From an uncultured Crocinitomix sp. (GTDB lineage Bacteria; Bacteroidota; Bacteroidia; Flavobacteriales_D; Crocinitomicaceae): a stretch of DNA of 57,078 nucleotides. Within the stretch, counting starts at the first letter, position 1; each line of letters opens with the position of its first letter. Below the pieces are notes generated by a model. That model worked only from the letters and a program-made list of their open reading frames with translations. It did not search any database and had not been told where the DNA came from. The DNA is taken from positions 1 to 57,078 of the forward strand of contig CAJQHR010000044.1 in NCBI GenBank assembly GCA_905478225.1, read 5' to 3'. Below are positions 9,404 to 17,548 of this stretch, in pieces. The translations under genes and the position numbers were made by a program.

Positions 9404-10282
9404 ATGAATGATATTAAGAATTGCCCCATTTGTGATCAAACTGAATTCACACCGCATTTAAAAGCTGTTGACTATACCGTTTCTAAGGATACCTTTTCAA
9501 TTGTCACGTGTAATAACTGTGGATTTCATTTTACGAATCCTATTCCTACCTTAGATAAGATTGGTGAATACTATAAAGCAGAATCTTATGTTTCGCATTC
9601 ATCAACTAATAAAGGATTGATCAATAAACTTTATCAAAGGGTTCGTAAGTATACGCTCAAACAAAAAGTAAAACTGGTAAAAAGAGTGAGTAAGGGCAAC
9701 AATACCGCAGATATTGGTGCAGGAACTGGTCACTTTTTAAACGCTTGTCAAGAAGCAGGCTTTAATGCCTTAGGTTTAGAACCAGATGCAGATGCTAGAG
9801 CTTTCGCTGAAAAAACATTCAAAGCCAACATTCAATCCCTGGATGAACTTCATGATTTGCCAAACGAATCGAGAGATGTAATTACCATGTGGCATGTTTT
9901 AGAACATGTTTATGAGCTCCGAAAGGATTTAGATAAGATTACTAAAATTCTAAAACCAGACGGTAGATTAATAGTGGCGGTTCCAAATATGAGTTCATTT
10001 GATGCAAAACATTATCAAGAATTTTGGGCAGCATATGATTTACCGATTCATCTTTACCATTTCGTTCCGGATGACATTAAGCGATTATTTGATCACTATG
10101 AAATGGAGTTGGAAGAAATGTTACCCATGAAATTTGACGCATATTATGTTTCCATGTTAAGTGAAAAATATAAAGGCGGAAATAATGTCAAAGCATTTTT
10201 TAATGGATGGCGCTCTAATATGAAGGCGAAGAACGGATCCTACTCTTCACAGATCTATATTTTGAAGAAAAAAGGTCATTAG
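9404..10282 (+). CDS. Class I SAM-dependent methyltransferase with N-terminal zinc ribbon
   Basis: This 292-residue protein starts with a four-Cys ribbon (CPIC near residues 7-10, CNNC near 36-39, then GFHFTNP). A Methyltransf_23-type Rossmann domain follows with SAM motif I DIGAGTGHFL and acidic loop LGLEPD. The motif MWHVLEHVYE marks the post-II region. The family often modifies sugars, lipids or small metabolites; the substrate here is unknown. It is the last gene of the mnmG run, 3 bases downstream of it, so cotranscription is likely. Confidence 0.85.
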   Translation: MNDIKNCPICDQTEFTPHLKAVDYTVSKDTFSIVTCNNCGFHFTNPIPTLDKIGEYYKAESYVSHSSTNKGLINKLYQRVRKYTLKQKVKLVKRVSKGNNTADIGAGTGHFLNACQEAGFNALGLEPDADARAFAEKTFKANIQSLDELHDLPNESRDVITMWHVLEHVYELRKDLDKITKILKPDGRLIVAVPNMSSFDAKHYQEFWAAYDLPIHLYHFVPDDIKRLFDHYEMELEEMLPMKFDAYYVSMLSEKYKGGNNVKAFFNGWRSNMKAKNGSYSSQIYILKKKGH

Positions 10283-10743
10283 AGCGCATTTAAGCGCATT
10301 TCTATTCTTTTATTATACAATCTATATACGTATACTGAGTTCGTGGACCAGGCGCGGCGTGTTTTTAGTACACTTTTTTGAATTTAATGCGTTGTAAGTC
10401 AGAACTATAAGGGTTGTTTAAGTGCTTTTTTGAAATTTTTTTATTTAAAACTAAAGCGAAGCGCCCTCAGTAAGTTTTCTAAGCCTGTCGAATGATTAGA
10501 ATTCATTTTCCGAATTTATTTATAACGTATTGAATTACGTCCTGCCATGGAGGTTGTTTGAAGGATACTAGTGGATTAATTCGTGTTTGGAAAAAAAGTT
10601 TTTGAATTTCGTGTTTTCTCAAATCTTAAGTTGATGCTTCTCCTTGAAAAGTTAATATGGCTGGATCTGATATTTTACTAGAATGTTTACTTTTTTATAT
10701 GATGCTCCTTCTATGGCCCCATTCATCTCGTTACCAATGGATT
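10283..10743. other. Intergenic stretch without a gene
   Basis: This AT-rich DNA has stops in all frames and I find no supported gene. A segment near 10480-10500 reads AAGCCTGTCGAATG, close to a motif often scattered in intergenic DNA, but I cannot show a repeat from one copy. A direct repeat AGCGCATTT occurs twice just after the methyltransferase stop. Confidence 0.5.
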
Positions 10744-11053
10744 TTACTTGACTATTATCATATTTGGTTTTTTAACTTGAGCAAAACTTTGTATGTAAAT
10801 GAAACAAAAAATCAAAGGCGCGAGCAGCTTTTCTTTGGAGATTAATATTGTTCGTTCATCACCCTCGGATGTAATAACGTAAGACCTAAGTAATCCGCTA
10901 AGCACCAAGCGCACATTAGAATTGATTGTACCTTGCCATACTAAAACCTGATTAGCCTCAATGTTTTTGATTTCAGACAGAAAGCAAAAGATTGACTTCA
11001 TTTTCCTCTAAAAATGGAAACATCAGCCTTATTTCATCTGACGTTGAATTCAT
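10744..11053 (-). pseudogene. Crp/Fnr-family regulator remnant
   Basis: On the minus strand an ATG at 11053 opens MNSTSDEIRLMFPFLEENEV, the usual helical start of a Crp/Fnr protein, and stops at a TGA after about 26 residues. A shifted frame directly continues with a cNMP-binding-domain segment: IEANQVLVWQG, then VLSGLLRSYVITSEGDERT, ending in KEKLLA. The reading then loses similarity, and no helix-turn-helix domain follows. I therefore read it as a frameshifted and truncated gene. In the family, cNMP-binding regulators respond to cAMP or redox signals. It lies in a gene-poor stretch. Confidence 0.6.
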
Positions 11054-11503
11054 TTCATTCTTTTATTAATTATTCCCAAACGCTTGTGTAAATGTAGCCA
11101 TTTATTCTGTCGCCGTGTAACGCTGATATTATTTTGTGATAGCTGTAGTTTTTTACTTTACAGGATCATAGTTTTCATACATTGAAAATTGACTTATCAA
11201 GGAAGCTTATAAGTCAACTAATTTAGATTATTATCTGCGGAGAAATAAAGGTTATTTGTCCACTGGTAATTACAGCTAAAATCTGGCTAAAGACTATAGT
11301 CGTTATTCCTTTTTTTTCAAAAACCGAAGTAATGCAAAGGATTTATATGTGTGTAACCCAAAAATATTGATAAGAATATCAAATAGTTGGGCTAATGAAA
11401 CGAGATAAATATAAGAATTAATTCTGTTAAGAATCTAGCTGAGGTTATGAGCAAAATCGTTAAATTTGACGATTGGTTGAACTGCAGTAATTGTAAATGA
11501 TTT
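11054..11503. other. Intergenic stretch without a gene
   Basis: I see no supported gene or RNA here. The DNA is AT-rich with frequent stops in all frames and separates the regulator remnant from the DUF486-like pair. Confidence 0.5.
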
Positions 11504-11893
11504 ATGAACAAAATAAATACACGTAGAAAATTTATAGTACCCGTGATGTTAATTCTGTCAAGTGCTATAATGGCAATGGCATGGCTTGGGCATTTGTATT
11601 TCAAAGAAGATTTAAGTTTTTTGGCGGCAGCTATGCTAGCTTGGCTACTTGTTCTGCCGGAATATTTACTTAATGTTGCGGCAATTCGGTGGGGTGTTGG
11701 TATTTATCAACCGAGTGAAATGGCCGCAATGAACCTTTCCTCGGGTATTGTTTTCATTGCGTTAGTTTCGCATTTCGTTTTGGGAGAAGAATTAAGCGCT
11801 CAAAAGTATATTGGATTTGGACTGATGATTATTGCAATGATTTTAATTTCAGGGTCTAGGTCTATTAAAGCCAAAAATCAAAAGGACTTGTAG
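11504..11893 (+). CDS. DUF486-like small membrane protein, copy A
   Basis: This 129-residue protein has four hydrophobic segments and resembles the DUF486 branch of the drug/metabolite transporter superfamily. It has an N-terminal helix with MAWLGHLYF, the segment LPEYLLNVAAIRWG, then PSEMAAMNL and a final helix after FVLGEEL. Members are probably homo- or heterodimeric small transporters; no substrate is established. The next gene starts 3 bases after its stop and is a clear paralog (shared LLVLPEYLLNV, AIRWG, PSEMAA, ALVS, LGE). Two adjacent copies recall paired SMR transporters that work as heterodimers. Confidence 0.7.
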   Translation: MNKINTRRKFIVPVMLILSSAIMAMAWLGHLYFKEDLSFLAAAMLAWLLVLPEYLLNVAAIRWGVGIYQPSEMAAMNLSSGIVFIALVSHFVLGEELSAQKYIGFGLMIIAMILISGSRSIKAKNQKDL

Positions 11894-11895
11894 AT

Positions 11896-12228
11896 ATGGA
11901 GTTATACCTAGTTCCCGTAATGCTTTTTGCATCAAGTATTCTTATGGCTTTTGCTTGGCTTGGGCATATAAAATTCAGACACAAACGCTTTTTTACAGCA
12001 CTCATATTCAGCTGGTTGTTAGTTCTGCCAGAGTATTTACTTAATGTTTCAGCAATTCGCTGGGGGTTTGGAACTTTCGAGCCAAGCGAGATGGCTGCCA
12101 TTAACTTGTGCACTGGAGTAGTTTGTATTGCCTTGGTTTCAAAAATGTTTCTAGGCGAGACGTTGAATCCCCGAAAAATTTTTGGTTTTATTCTAATGGC
12201 AATCAGTGTTGTGCTTGTTGTGCTTTAG
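11896..12228 (+). CDS. DUF486-like small membrane protein, copy B
   Basis: This 110-residue paralog of the preceding gene has the same four-helix pattern: VPVMLFASS, FAWLGHIKF, LLVLPEYLLNVSAIRWG, PSEMAAINL and MFLGETL. It is shorter at both ends than copy A. The charge between helices 1 and 2 differs (KFRHKRF against YFKEDLS), which fits opposite membrane orientation in a heterodimer. It is cotranscribed with copy A, judging from the 2-base gap. Confidence 0.7.
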   Translation: MELYLVPVMLFASSILMAFAWLGHIKFRHKRFFTALIFSWLLVLPEYLLNVSAIRWGFGTFEPSEMAAINLCTGVVCIALVSKMFLGETLNPRKIFGFILMAISVVLVVL

Positions 12229-12355
12229 AAAATTGATTTCTTTTGAGAGCATTTTTTGTGACTTTACCCTTGTCAAACTGTTCATAACCATGACTAAAAA
12301 GAGGAATAATGATCTTCAAGCTAGCCCATCAGGATAAATAAATTCTTCATTAAAA

Positions 12356-12469
12356 TCACTCATTTCGTTTGGCTTTAGATAGAAATCTCGGCTTCTGTTT
12401 CTTCTTTCTAAACATAAAATATACGAAGATGCAGCCGATAATTATTCCCAAATAAAGCAGATATCTCAT
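12356..12469 (-). CDS. Possible 37-residue membrane peptide
   Basis: An ATG at 12469 encodes MRYLLYLGIIIGCIFVYFMF followed by a Lys/Arg-rich tail and TGA. One membrane helix with a positive cytoplasmic end is a common small-protein design. There is no clear ribosome site and no homolog in view, so it may be chance. Confidence 0.25.
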   Translation of the reverse strand: MRYLLYLGIIIGCIFVYFMFRKKKQKPRFLSKAKRNE

Positions 12470-12781
12470 TATTCTGAACCTTGGTTCGCATGTGTATTCT
12501 AGAGATCTTAGATCAAAGACATTTAATTAAACTAAAAACAATGAAAAAAAGAAGAAAGCAACACCTGTTGCAAAGATTAAATTTATGACTTAATTTTGAC
12601 TATCTCTGGTAAACATTAATTTGAAGACTTACAATAAAAACCTAGTATACACTTTTAATATGAAAAAGACCAAAGAGATAGAAAAGTATTTGAGATGGAA
12701 GGTTAAGTTAAGAGCGCTTACGTATATAAAACGTTTTGGTGTTGGTAGTGATTATAAACCTTAAAACTAATTCATTTAATG

Positions 12782-12789
12782 TACTTTTG
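12782..12789 (+). promoter_or_regulatory. Candidate -7 element upstream of the YcxB-like gene
   Basis: TACTTTTG fits TAnnTTTG but ends only 5 bases before the ATG at 12795. If used, the transcript would have almost no leader. No -33 TTG is at the normal distance. Confidence 0.3.
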
Positions 12790-12794
12790 CTCCC

Positions 12795-13325
12795 ATGAAG
12801 TTTGAATACCAAATTGAAGAGAAAGATTACCTCGATTTTCAATTGTACACCGCCTCGAAATCTCCACGGTTTGAGAAAAAGCAAAGTAATGGGCGTTACT
12901 TTATCACTATTTGCTCATTGATTTTAGCCTGTTATTTCATTTATGCCAAAGATTGGGGATTGGCAGCCTATTTTGGTTTGACAACTGCCGTATTTTTTCT
13001 TTTTTATCCCTGGTATTTCAAGTGGAGACAAAAGGTGCATTATACCAAATACATCCGCCGTAACTACAAAAATCTATTCGGAAGATCAGAAGAAATAGAG
13101 ATTAAAGGGAATACAATTCACATGGTTAACTCGACTGGTGCAGGTCAAATTAAAGCCTCAGAATTAAAAAAGGTTATTGAGACACAGAACCACTTTTTTA
13201 TTCAAATGAAGACGGACGCCTCGTTAATAATTCCAATTCATGATTTGAATAATGTTGGCATTTTGCGCAAAGAAATTCATGCTATGAAAATTCCGGTTGA
13301 AAAAGATTTAGATTGGAAATGGTAA
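12795..13325 (+). CDS. YcxB-like membrane protein
   Basis: This 176-residue protein has a short N-terminal soluble part and two membrane helices at about 36-72 (YFITICSLILACYFIYA and WGLAAYFGLTTAVFFLFYP). A C-terminal PH-like domain has the pattern of YcxB C-terminal domains: an IEIKGNTIHM strand, then HFFIQMKTDASLIIP. The biochemical role of this family is unknown. It converges on topB with a 15-base gap. Confidence 0.7.
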   Translation: MKFEYQIEEKDYLDFQLYTASKSPRFEKKQSNGRYFITICSLILACYFIYAKDWGLAAYFGLTTAVFFLFYPWYFKWRQKVHYTKYIRRNYKNLFGRSEEIEIKGNTIHMVNSTGAGQIKASELKKVIETQNHFFIQMKTDASLIIPIHDLNNVGILRKEIHAMKIPVEKDLDWKW

Positions 13326-13340
13326 GTTGAATGCGCTAAG

Positions 13341-15446
13341 CTATCCTGGTTCAAAGCCTAAATTAAAGTCATCTGTCAAGGTTAATTTTCCATTGAGTTT
13401 TTGACCTGTTCCAGCACGATAAAACCCTTTAATGACTCCTGTTTTCTTTTTTGAAATTAAATCCAACGTTTGTTTATATGTTAATTTTTTACCCATCATT
13501 ACAAAAGGAATCAAGAAATCGCAGCCTGTTTTGTGATTTGAGCAGCCATAAGCCTTTTTACCCTTCATTAATGAACCAATGCCACATTTAGGACAATTGA
13601 TGTCTGCTAAGGCCTTCTTTTGGGCTTTCACTTTAGGTTTTTCCTTTGCTTTGGTTTCATCATGGAAAGCAATTGTTTTATCTTTTGCTTGCATTACCTC
13701 ATTGGTGAGATCAACCACCATTTGAATGAGTTCTTTGCGAAATTTCTTCACGTCGTATTCGCCGTTTTCAATCAAACGCAATTTATGTTCCCATTGGCCT
13801 GTAAGTTCGGCCGACTTTAAAAGGTCGGATTGAATAACATCTATGAGTCCCACTCCAGTAACCGTGGCGTGAATATTCTTTTTTTTCTTTTCAAGATATT
13901 TTCTTCTAAAAAGTGTTTCAATGATATTGGCGCGCGTAGATGGCCGTCCAATTCCATTTTCCTTCATGGCTTCACGCAGCTCTTCATCATCTACATTTTT
14001 TCCTGCAGACTCCATGGCGCGTAAAAGTGTTGCTTCCGTAAAATATTTGGGAGGCCGTGTTTCTTTTGCTTGAATTTCTGGTTCGTGAGGACCATGTTCA
14101 CCCTCTTCAAATGTAGGCATGATGTTTTCCTCTTCCTTAGACTTGGATGAGGAGGGCTTCTCATTCGCAAAAACTTCACGCCATCCCGGCTTCAAAATTT
14201 GTTTACCCGTTGCTTTAAATTCGACTTTCTCAACATTTCCAATTACCGTTGTGTTTGAGACAATACAATCCGGATAAAAGGCGGCAATAAAGCGTTTGGT
14301 GATTACCGCATATATTTTTTGTTCATCAGGATTAATGCCTGAAGGTTTAATTCCGGTGGGAATGATGGCGTGGTGATCTGTTACTTTATTGTCATTAAAA
14401 ACCTTTTTAGATTTTGGAATAGGTTTATCCAAAAGCGGGGCGGTTAGTTGTGAATAGAAATTTAAACCTTGTAAAATTTTAGGCACTTTCGGGTGGATAT
14501 CTTCCGAAAGGAAAGTCGTATCAACACGTGGATAGGTCACTAGTTTTTTCTCATATAAACCTTGCACCAACTTTAACGTTTGATCGGCTGAATAAGCAAA
14601 ACGGGTATTCCCTTCAACTTGTAATGACGTTAAGTCAAATAAGCGAGGGGGAGATTCTTTTCCTTCTTTTTTTGTGTATTCTTTAATATGAAAGTCTTTT
14701 CCTTTTACATATTCAACGGCTTTTTCAGATTTTTCTTTCTCGGTTAATTTACCGATAGTAGAAGAGAATAGCACGCCTCTATAGTTGGTTTTTAGCTCCC
14801 AATATTTTGAGGGTTTAAAGGCTTCAATTGTTTTTTGGCGCTCCACAATCATAGCTAAAGTTGGCGTTTGCACGCGACCAATTGAAAGTACTTGTTTGTT
14901 TTGTCCGTACTTAAGCGTGTAAAGGCGAGTGGCATTCATCCCTAGAAGCCAATCACCAACTGCACGGGAACTCCCGGCGGCATATAGGTTTAAAAAATCT
15001 TTGCCATCTTTTAGGTTTCCAAAACCTTCGCGAATAGCCTCTTCCGTCAAGGAAGAAATCCAGAGGCGCTTAATGGGTTTCGTGTTTTTAGCCTTTAGTA
15101 AAACCCATTGTTGAATGAGTTCTCCCTCTTGGCCAGCATCACCGCAGTTGATCACTTCGTCGCAGCGTCGCACTAAACTTTCAATGACTCTGAATTGCTT
15201 TTGAGCGCTTGAACTCTCTGTCAACTTAATTCCAAATGTGGACGGAATCATGGGCAGGGTTGCTAAATTCCACCATTTCCACATGCCTGTATAATCGTGT
15301 GGCTCCTTTAAAGTACACAAATGACCATAGGTCCATGAAACCCAATACCCGTTGCCTTCGAAATAGCCGTCCTTTTTAAGGTTGGCTCCTAAAATTGACG
15401 CAATTTCTCGCGCAACACTTGGTTTCTCGGCAACACAAAGTTTCAT
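13341..15446 (-). CDS. topB: DNA topoisomerase III
   Basis: This is a type IA topoisomerase of 701 residues that cuts one strand through a 5'-phosphotyrosine and helps resolve recombination and replication intermediates. The Toprim domain carries Glu7 in VAEKPSVA and the acidic cluster GDAGQEGE at 102-109. The catalytic Tyr is about residue 305 in LVTYPRVDT. The signature IGRVQTPTLAM precedes it. The C-terminus holds a zinc-ribbon-like module (CPKC, then C and C) and a repeat-type tail used for DNA binding. The ATG start gives the normal N-terminus. The gene is 19 bases downstream of folA on the same strand. Confidence 0.96.
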   Translation of the reverse strand: MKLCVAEKPSVAREIASILGANLKKDGYFEGNGYWVSWTYGHLCTLKEPHDYTGMWKWWNLATLPMIPSTFGIKLTESSSAQKQFRVIESLVRRCDEVINCGDAGQEGELIQQWVLLKAKNTKPIKRLWISSLTEEAIREGFGNLKDGKDFLNLYAAGSSRAVGDWLLGMNATRLYTLKYGQNKQVLSIGRVQTPTLAMIVERQKTIEAFKPSKYWELKTNYRGVLFSSTIGKLTEKEKSEKAVEYVKGKDFHIKEYTKKEGKESPPRLFDLTSLQVEGNTRFAYSADQTLKLVQGLYEKKLVTYPRVDTTFLSEDIHPKVPKILQGLNFYSQLTAPLLDKPIPKSKKVFNDNKVTDHHAIIPTGIKPSGINPDEQKIYAVITKRFIAAFYPDCIVSNTTVIGNVEKVEFKATGKQILKPGWREVFANEKPSSSKSKEEENIMPTFEEGEHGPHEPEIQAKETRPPKYFTEATLLRAMESAGKNVDDEELREAMKENGIGRPSTRANIIETLFRRKYLEKKKKNIHATVTGVGLIDVIQSDLLKSAELTGQWEHKLRLIENGEYDVKKFRKELIQMVVDLTNEVMQAKDKTIAFHDETKAKEKPKVKAQKKALADINCPKCGIGSLMKGKKAYGCSNHKTGCDFLIPFVMMGKKLTYKQTLDLISKKKTGVIKGFYRAGTGQKLNGKLTLTDDFNLGFEPG

Positions 15447-15465
15447 ATATTAAGAAGTGACTTTT

Positions 15466-15984
15466 TTAAGGTTTTGTGAATTTATATACTTTAAAAGCAT
15501 GCTTATTTTTTTCATCTATGGCATGCTCCATTATACATTCTTTGTTCCAATTTTCTTCATTTATTTCTGGAAAAAACGTGTCACCCTCAAAGCTGTGATC
15601 AATATAAGTAACATACATTTCATCAAGCAAATTATTTTCCATACAGTAGGCATAAATCTGCCCACCACCAATTATAAAAAGATCTCTTTCTTCAGCTGTT
15701 GGGGCATGACTTTTATAATGATCTAAGGCCGCCTCAACGGAATTGAATACAACACAATCAGGATGCGAAAACGTTTTACTTCTCGTGATTACAACATTAA
15801 TTCTGTTATATAAGGGCCGATACTTTAATGGAATTGAATCCCAGTTACGGCGCCCCATAACAACAATATGCCCTTTTGTACTTTGCGTAAAAAAACGCAT
15901 ATCTGCAGGCAAATGCCAAATTAAATCATTGTCTTTACCAATGACGTCATTCTTTGCTTTAGCTACAATAAGTTTAACTTTCAT
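15466..15984 (-). CDS. folA: Dihydrofolate reductase
   Basis: The enzyme reduces dihydrofolate with NADPH and regenerates the cofactor oxidised by ThyA. The protein is 172 residues from ATG 15984. I prefer this start to the TTG four codons upstream because it begins at the normal family N-terminus (MKVKLIVAKAKND). The active-site segment is GKDNDLIWHLPADMRFF, the cofactor site is VVMGRRNWDSIP, and FIIGGGQIY and the C-terminal strands are present. It lies 12 bases after thyA, the classic thyA-folA pair. Confidence 0.96.
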   Translation of the reverse strand: MKVKLIVAKAKNDVIGKDNDLIWHLPADMRFFTQSTKGHIVVMGRRNWDSIPLKYRPLYNRINVVITRSKTFSHPDCVVFNSVEAALDHYKSHAPTAEERDLFIIGGGQIYAYCMENNLLDEMYVTYIDHSFEGDTFFPEINEENWNKECIMEHAIDEKNKHAFKVYKFTKP

Positions 15985-15996
15985 ATCAATAATCAA

Positions 15997-16821
15997 TTAA
16001 ACTGAAACAACACCCTTAATTAAAGGATGATATTCATAATTCACCAATTCAAAGTCTTCAAATGTAAAATCGAAAATTGATTTAATGTTAGGGTTCATTT
16101 TCATGGTCGGCAGTGGCTTAGGCTTTCTGCTTAATTGCAAATCTACCTGTTCACGCAAATTATTATAAACATGCACATCACCAAAAGAGTGAATAAAATC
16201 ACCGGGTTCTAAATCACAAACTTGGGCCACCATCATGGTGAGTAAGGCATAAGAAGCTATGTTAAAAGGAACACCCAAAAACACATCAGCGCTACGTTGG
16301 TATAATTGACAAGATAGTTTTCCATCAACCACGTAAAATTGAAAAAAGGCATGACAAGGGGGTAAGGCGGCTTTGTTGTTGGCAATGTTTTCATCAAAAG
16401 AAACAGAACTGTCAGGCATAACGCTTGGGTTCCATGCAGAAATCATAATACGTCTGCTGTCTGGATTGTTCTTTATTTGATCAATTGCGTTTTGTAATTG
16501 ATCAATCCCTTCATTATTCCAATTACGCCATTGTGCACCGTAAACGGGCCCTAAGTCGCCATCTTCGTTCGCCCATGCGTCCCAAATTTTCACGCCATGG
16601 TCTTGCAAATATTTAATGTTGGTGTCTCCTTTGATAAACCACAAAAGTTCATGGATAATTGATTTTAAATGTAGCTTTTTAGTGGTCACCATTGGTAAAC
16701 CTTTTGATAAATCAAAACGCATTTGATGTCCAAAGATAGCCTTGGTTCCAGTGCCCGTTCGGTCACCCTTTTCAATCCCTGTGTCCTTTATAAGTTGGAG
16801 TAAATCCAAGTAGTTTTGCAT
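15997..16821 (-). CDS. thyA: Thymidylate synthase
   Basis: ThyA methylates dUMP to dTMP with methylenetetrahydrofolate. The 274 residues carry the nucleophile Cys in [24 protein letters not shown], and the dUMP-contact segment HVYNNL. The N-terminal RTGTGT loop is intact. It is about ten residues longer than E. coli ThyA because of a loop before the catalytic Cys ([12 protein letters not shown]), which I believe is common in Bacteroidota. It is the first gene of a likely thyA-folA-topB unit. Confidence 0.98.
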   Translation of the reverse strand: MQNYLDLLQLIKDTGIEKGDRTGTGTKAIFGHQMRFDLSKGLPMVTTKKLHLKSIIHELLWFIKGDTNIKYLQDHGVKIWDAWANEDGDLGPVYGAQWRNWNNEGIDQLQNAIDQIKNNPDSRRIMISAWNPSVMPDSSVSFDENIANNKAALPPCHAFFQFYVVDGKLSCQLYQRSADVFLGVPFNIASYALLTMMVAQVCDLEPGDFIHSFGDVHVYNNLREQVDLQLSRKPKPLPTMKMNPNIKSIFDFTFEDFELVNYEYHPLIKGVVSV

Positions 16822-16922
16822 GTCGAAAAAATTAGCTGCATAAAGTTATATGTTTAGCACATCATTGTGGCATAGAATATGCAATAAAAATTAAACAATG
16901 CGCCTGTATTTATTAACAATAG

Positions 16923-16953
16923 TTGCGAAAGCGTTGCAGGCCAGTTACATTTG
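16923..16953 (+). promoter_or_regulatory. Promoter of the 17001 gene
   Basis: TTG at 16923-16925 and TACATTTG at 16946-16953 are separated by 20 bases, which fits the Bacteroidota TTG-N19-21-TAnnTTTG promoter well. The -7 element ends 47 bases before the ATG. Confidence 0.5.
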
Positions 16954-17000
16954 TGAGGATTAGGGAATTTTAACTCCCTTTTTTGTTAAAGTATTAAATT

Positions 17001-17393
17001 ATGAGCGGAAGTTGGATTGCGTTAATGTTCTTGTTTATAAACATCAGTGTGAATGCGCAAGATTTGCCAAAAGATTGTTTTGGCAAGTATGGTGGTGAAA
17101 TGCCAAGCTATTTGGTGGAAGTTGATGGGGCATCTATCCAAATTGATAAACACGACGTTTTTATTACAATAAGTGAAGATGAGGTGGTGTATGTTGGTGG
17201 CAACTTGGAATTAACAGGAACTTACACAGTCTTTAAGCAAAGCAAGCACGAATATGTTATAAAGTCCTCATTAAGCAACGGAAAGTCGTTGAGCTATGAG
17301 CTAAGTTTTATTTGGGACAATAAGAAAGATAAGATTTACATCACACCAAAAAATGGACAGTCTGAAGCAGAGTTAGATAGGCTAGACGACTAG
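17001..17393 (+). CDS. Small exported protein of unknown function
   Basis: This 130-residue protein has a signal peptide (WIALMFLFINISVNAQ, cleaved after AQ as is typical for this phylum). The mature part of about 110 residues is beta-strand rich with no domain I recognise. The strand pattern, with VFITISEDEVVYVGG and later YELSFIW, could be a small lipocalin-like barrel, but this is a guess. It is monocistronic with its own promoter and lies between thyA and the signalling operon, which faces it from the other strand. Confidence 0.65.
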   Translation: MSGSWIALMFLFINISVNAQDLPKDCFGKYGGEMPSYLVEVDGASIQIDKHDVFITISEDEVVYVGGNLELTGTYTVFKQSKHEYVIKSSLSNGKSLSYELSFIWDNKKDKIYITPKNGQSEAELDRLDD

Positions 17394-17548
17394 CGCTTCA
17401 AACCATATGTTTCGATCTGTAGAATCACCTCTTTTTTGCTGCCAGTTCATTTTCGTCGCGCTGATAGTAATGGCTATCATTGCTCCTCAAGCTTGGGGGC
17501 TAAAAAATTAATTTAATTTTTAATAGAAGTTAATGATGATTTTTAGCA

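Larger units (their letters stand above)
12229..12794. other. Intergenic stretch with a possible tiny membrane ORF
   Basis: This is 566 bases without a clear gene. A 34-codon plus-strand ORF at 12660-12764 is very basic and lacks recognisable features. The best candidate is the minus-strand ORF listed separately at 12356-12469. Confidence 0.5.

Noticed and set aside
10480-10500. Intergenic repeat element resembling GCCTGTCGAA motifs
   Set aside because: Only one imperfect copy is in the window, so it cannot be shown to be a repeat.
12660-12764. 34-codon basic ORF before the YcxB-like gene
   Set aside because: No ribosome site, no recognisable feature and AT-rich surroundings; chance is likely.
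17407-17511. 34-codon ORF with a hydrophobic stretch after the small exported protein gene
   Set aside because: It begins 13 bases after a stop with no convincing start signal. A hydrophobic run alone does not support a gene.
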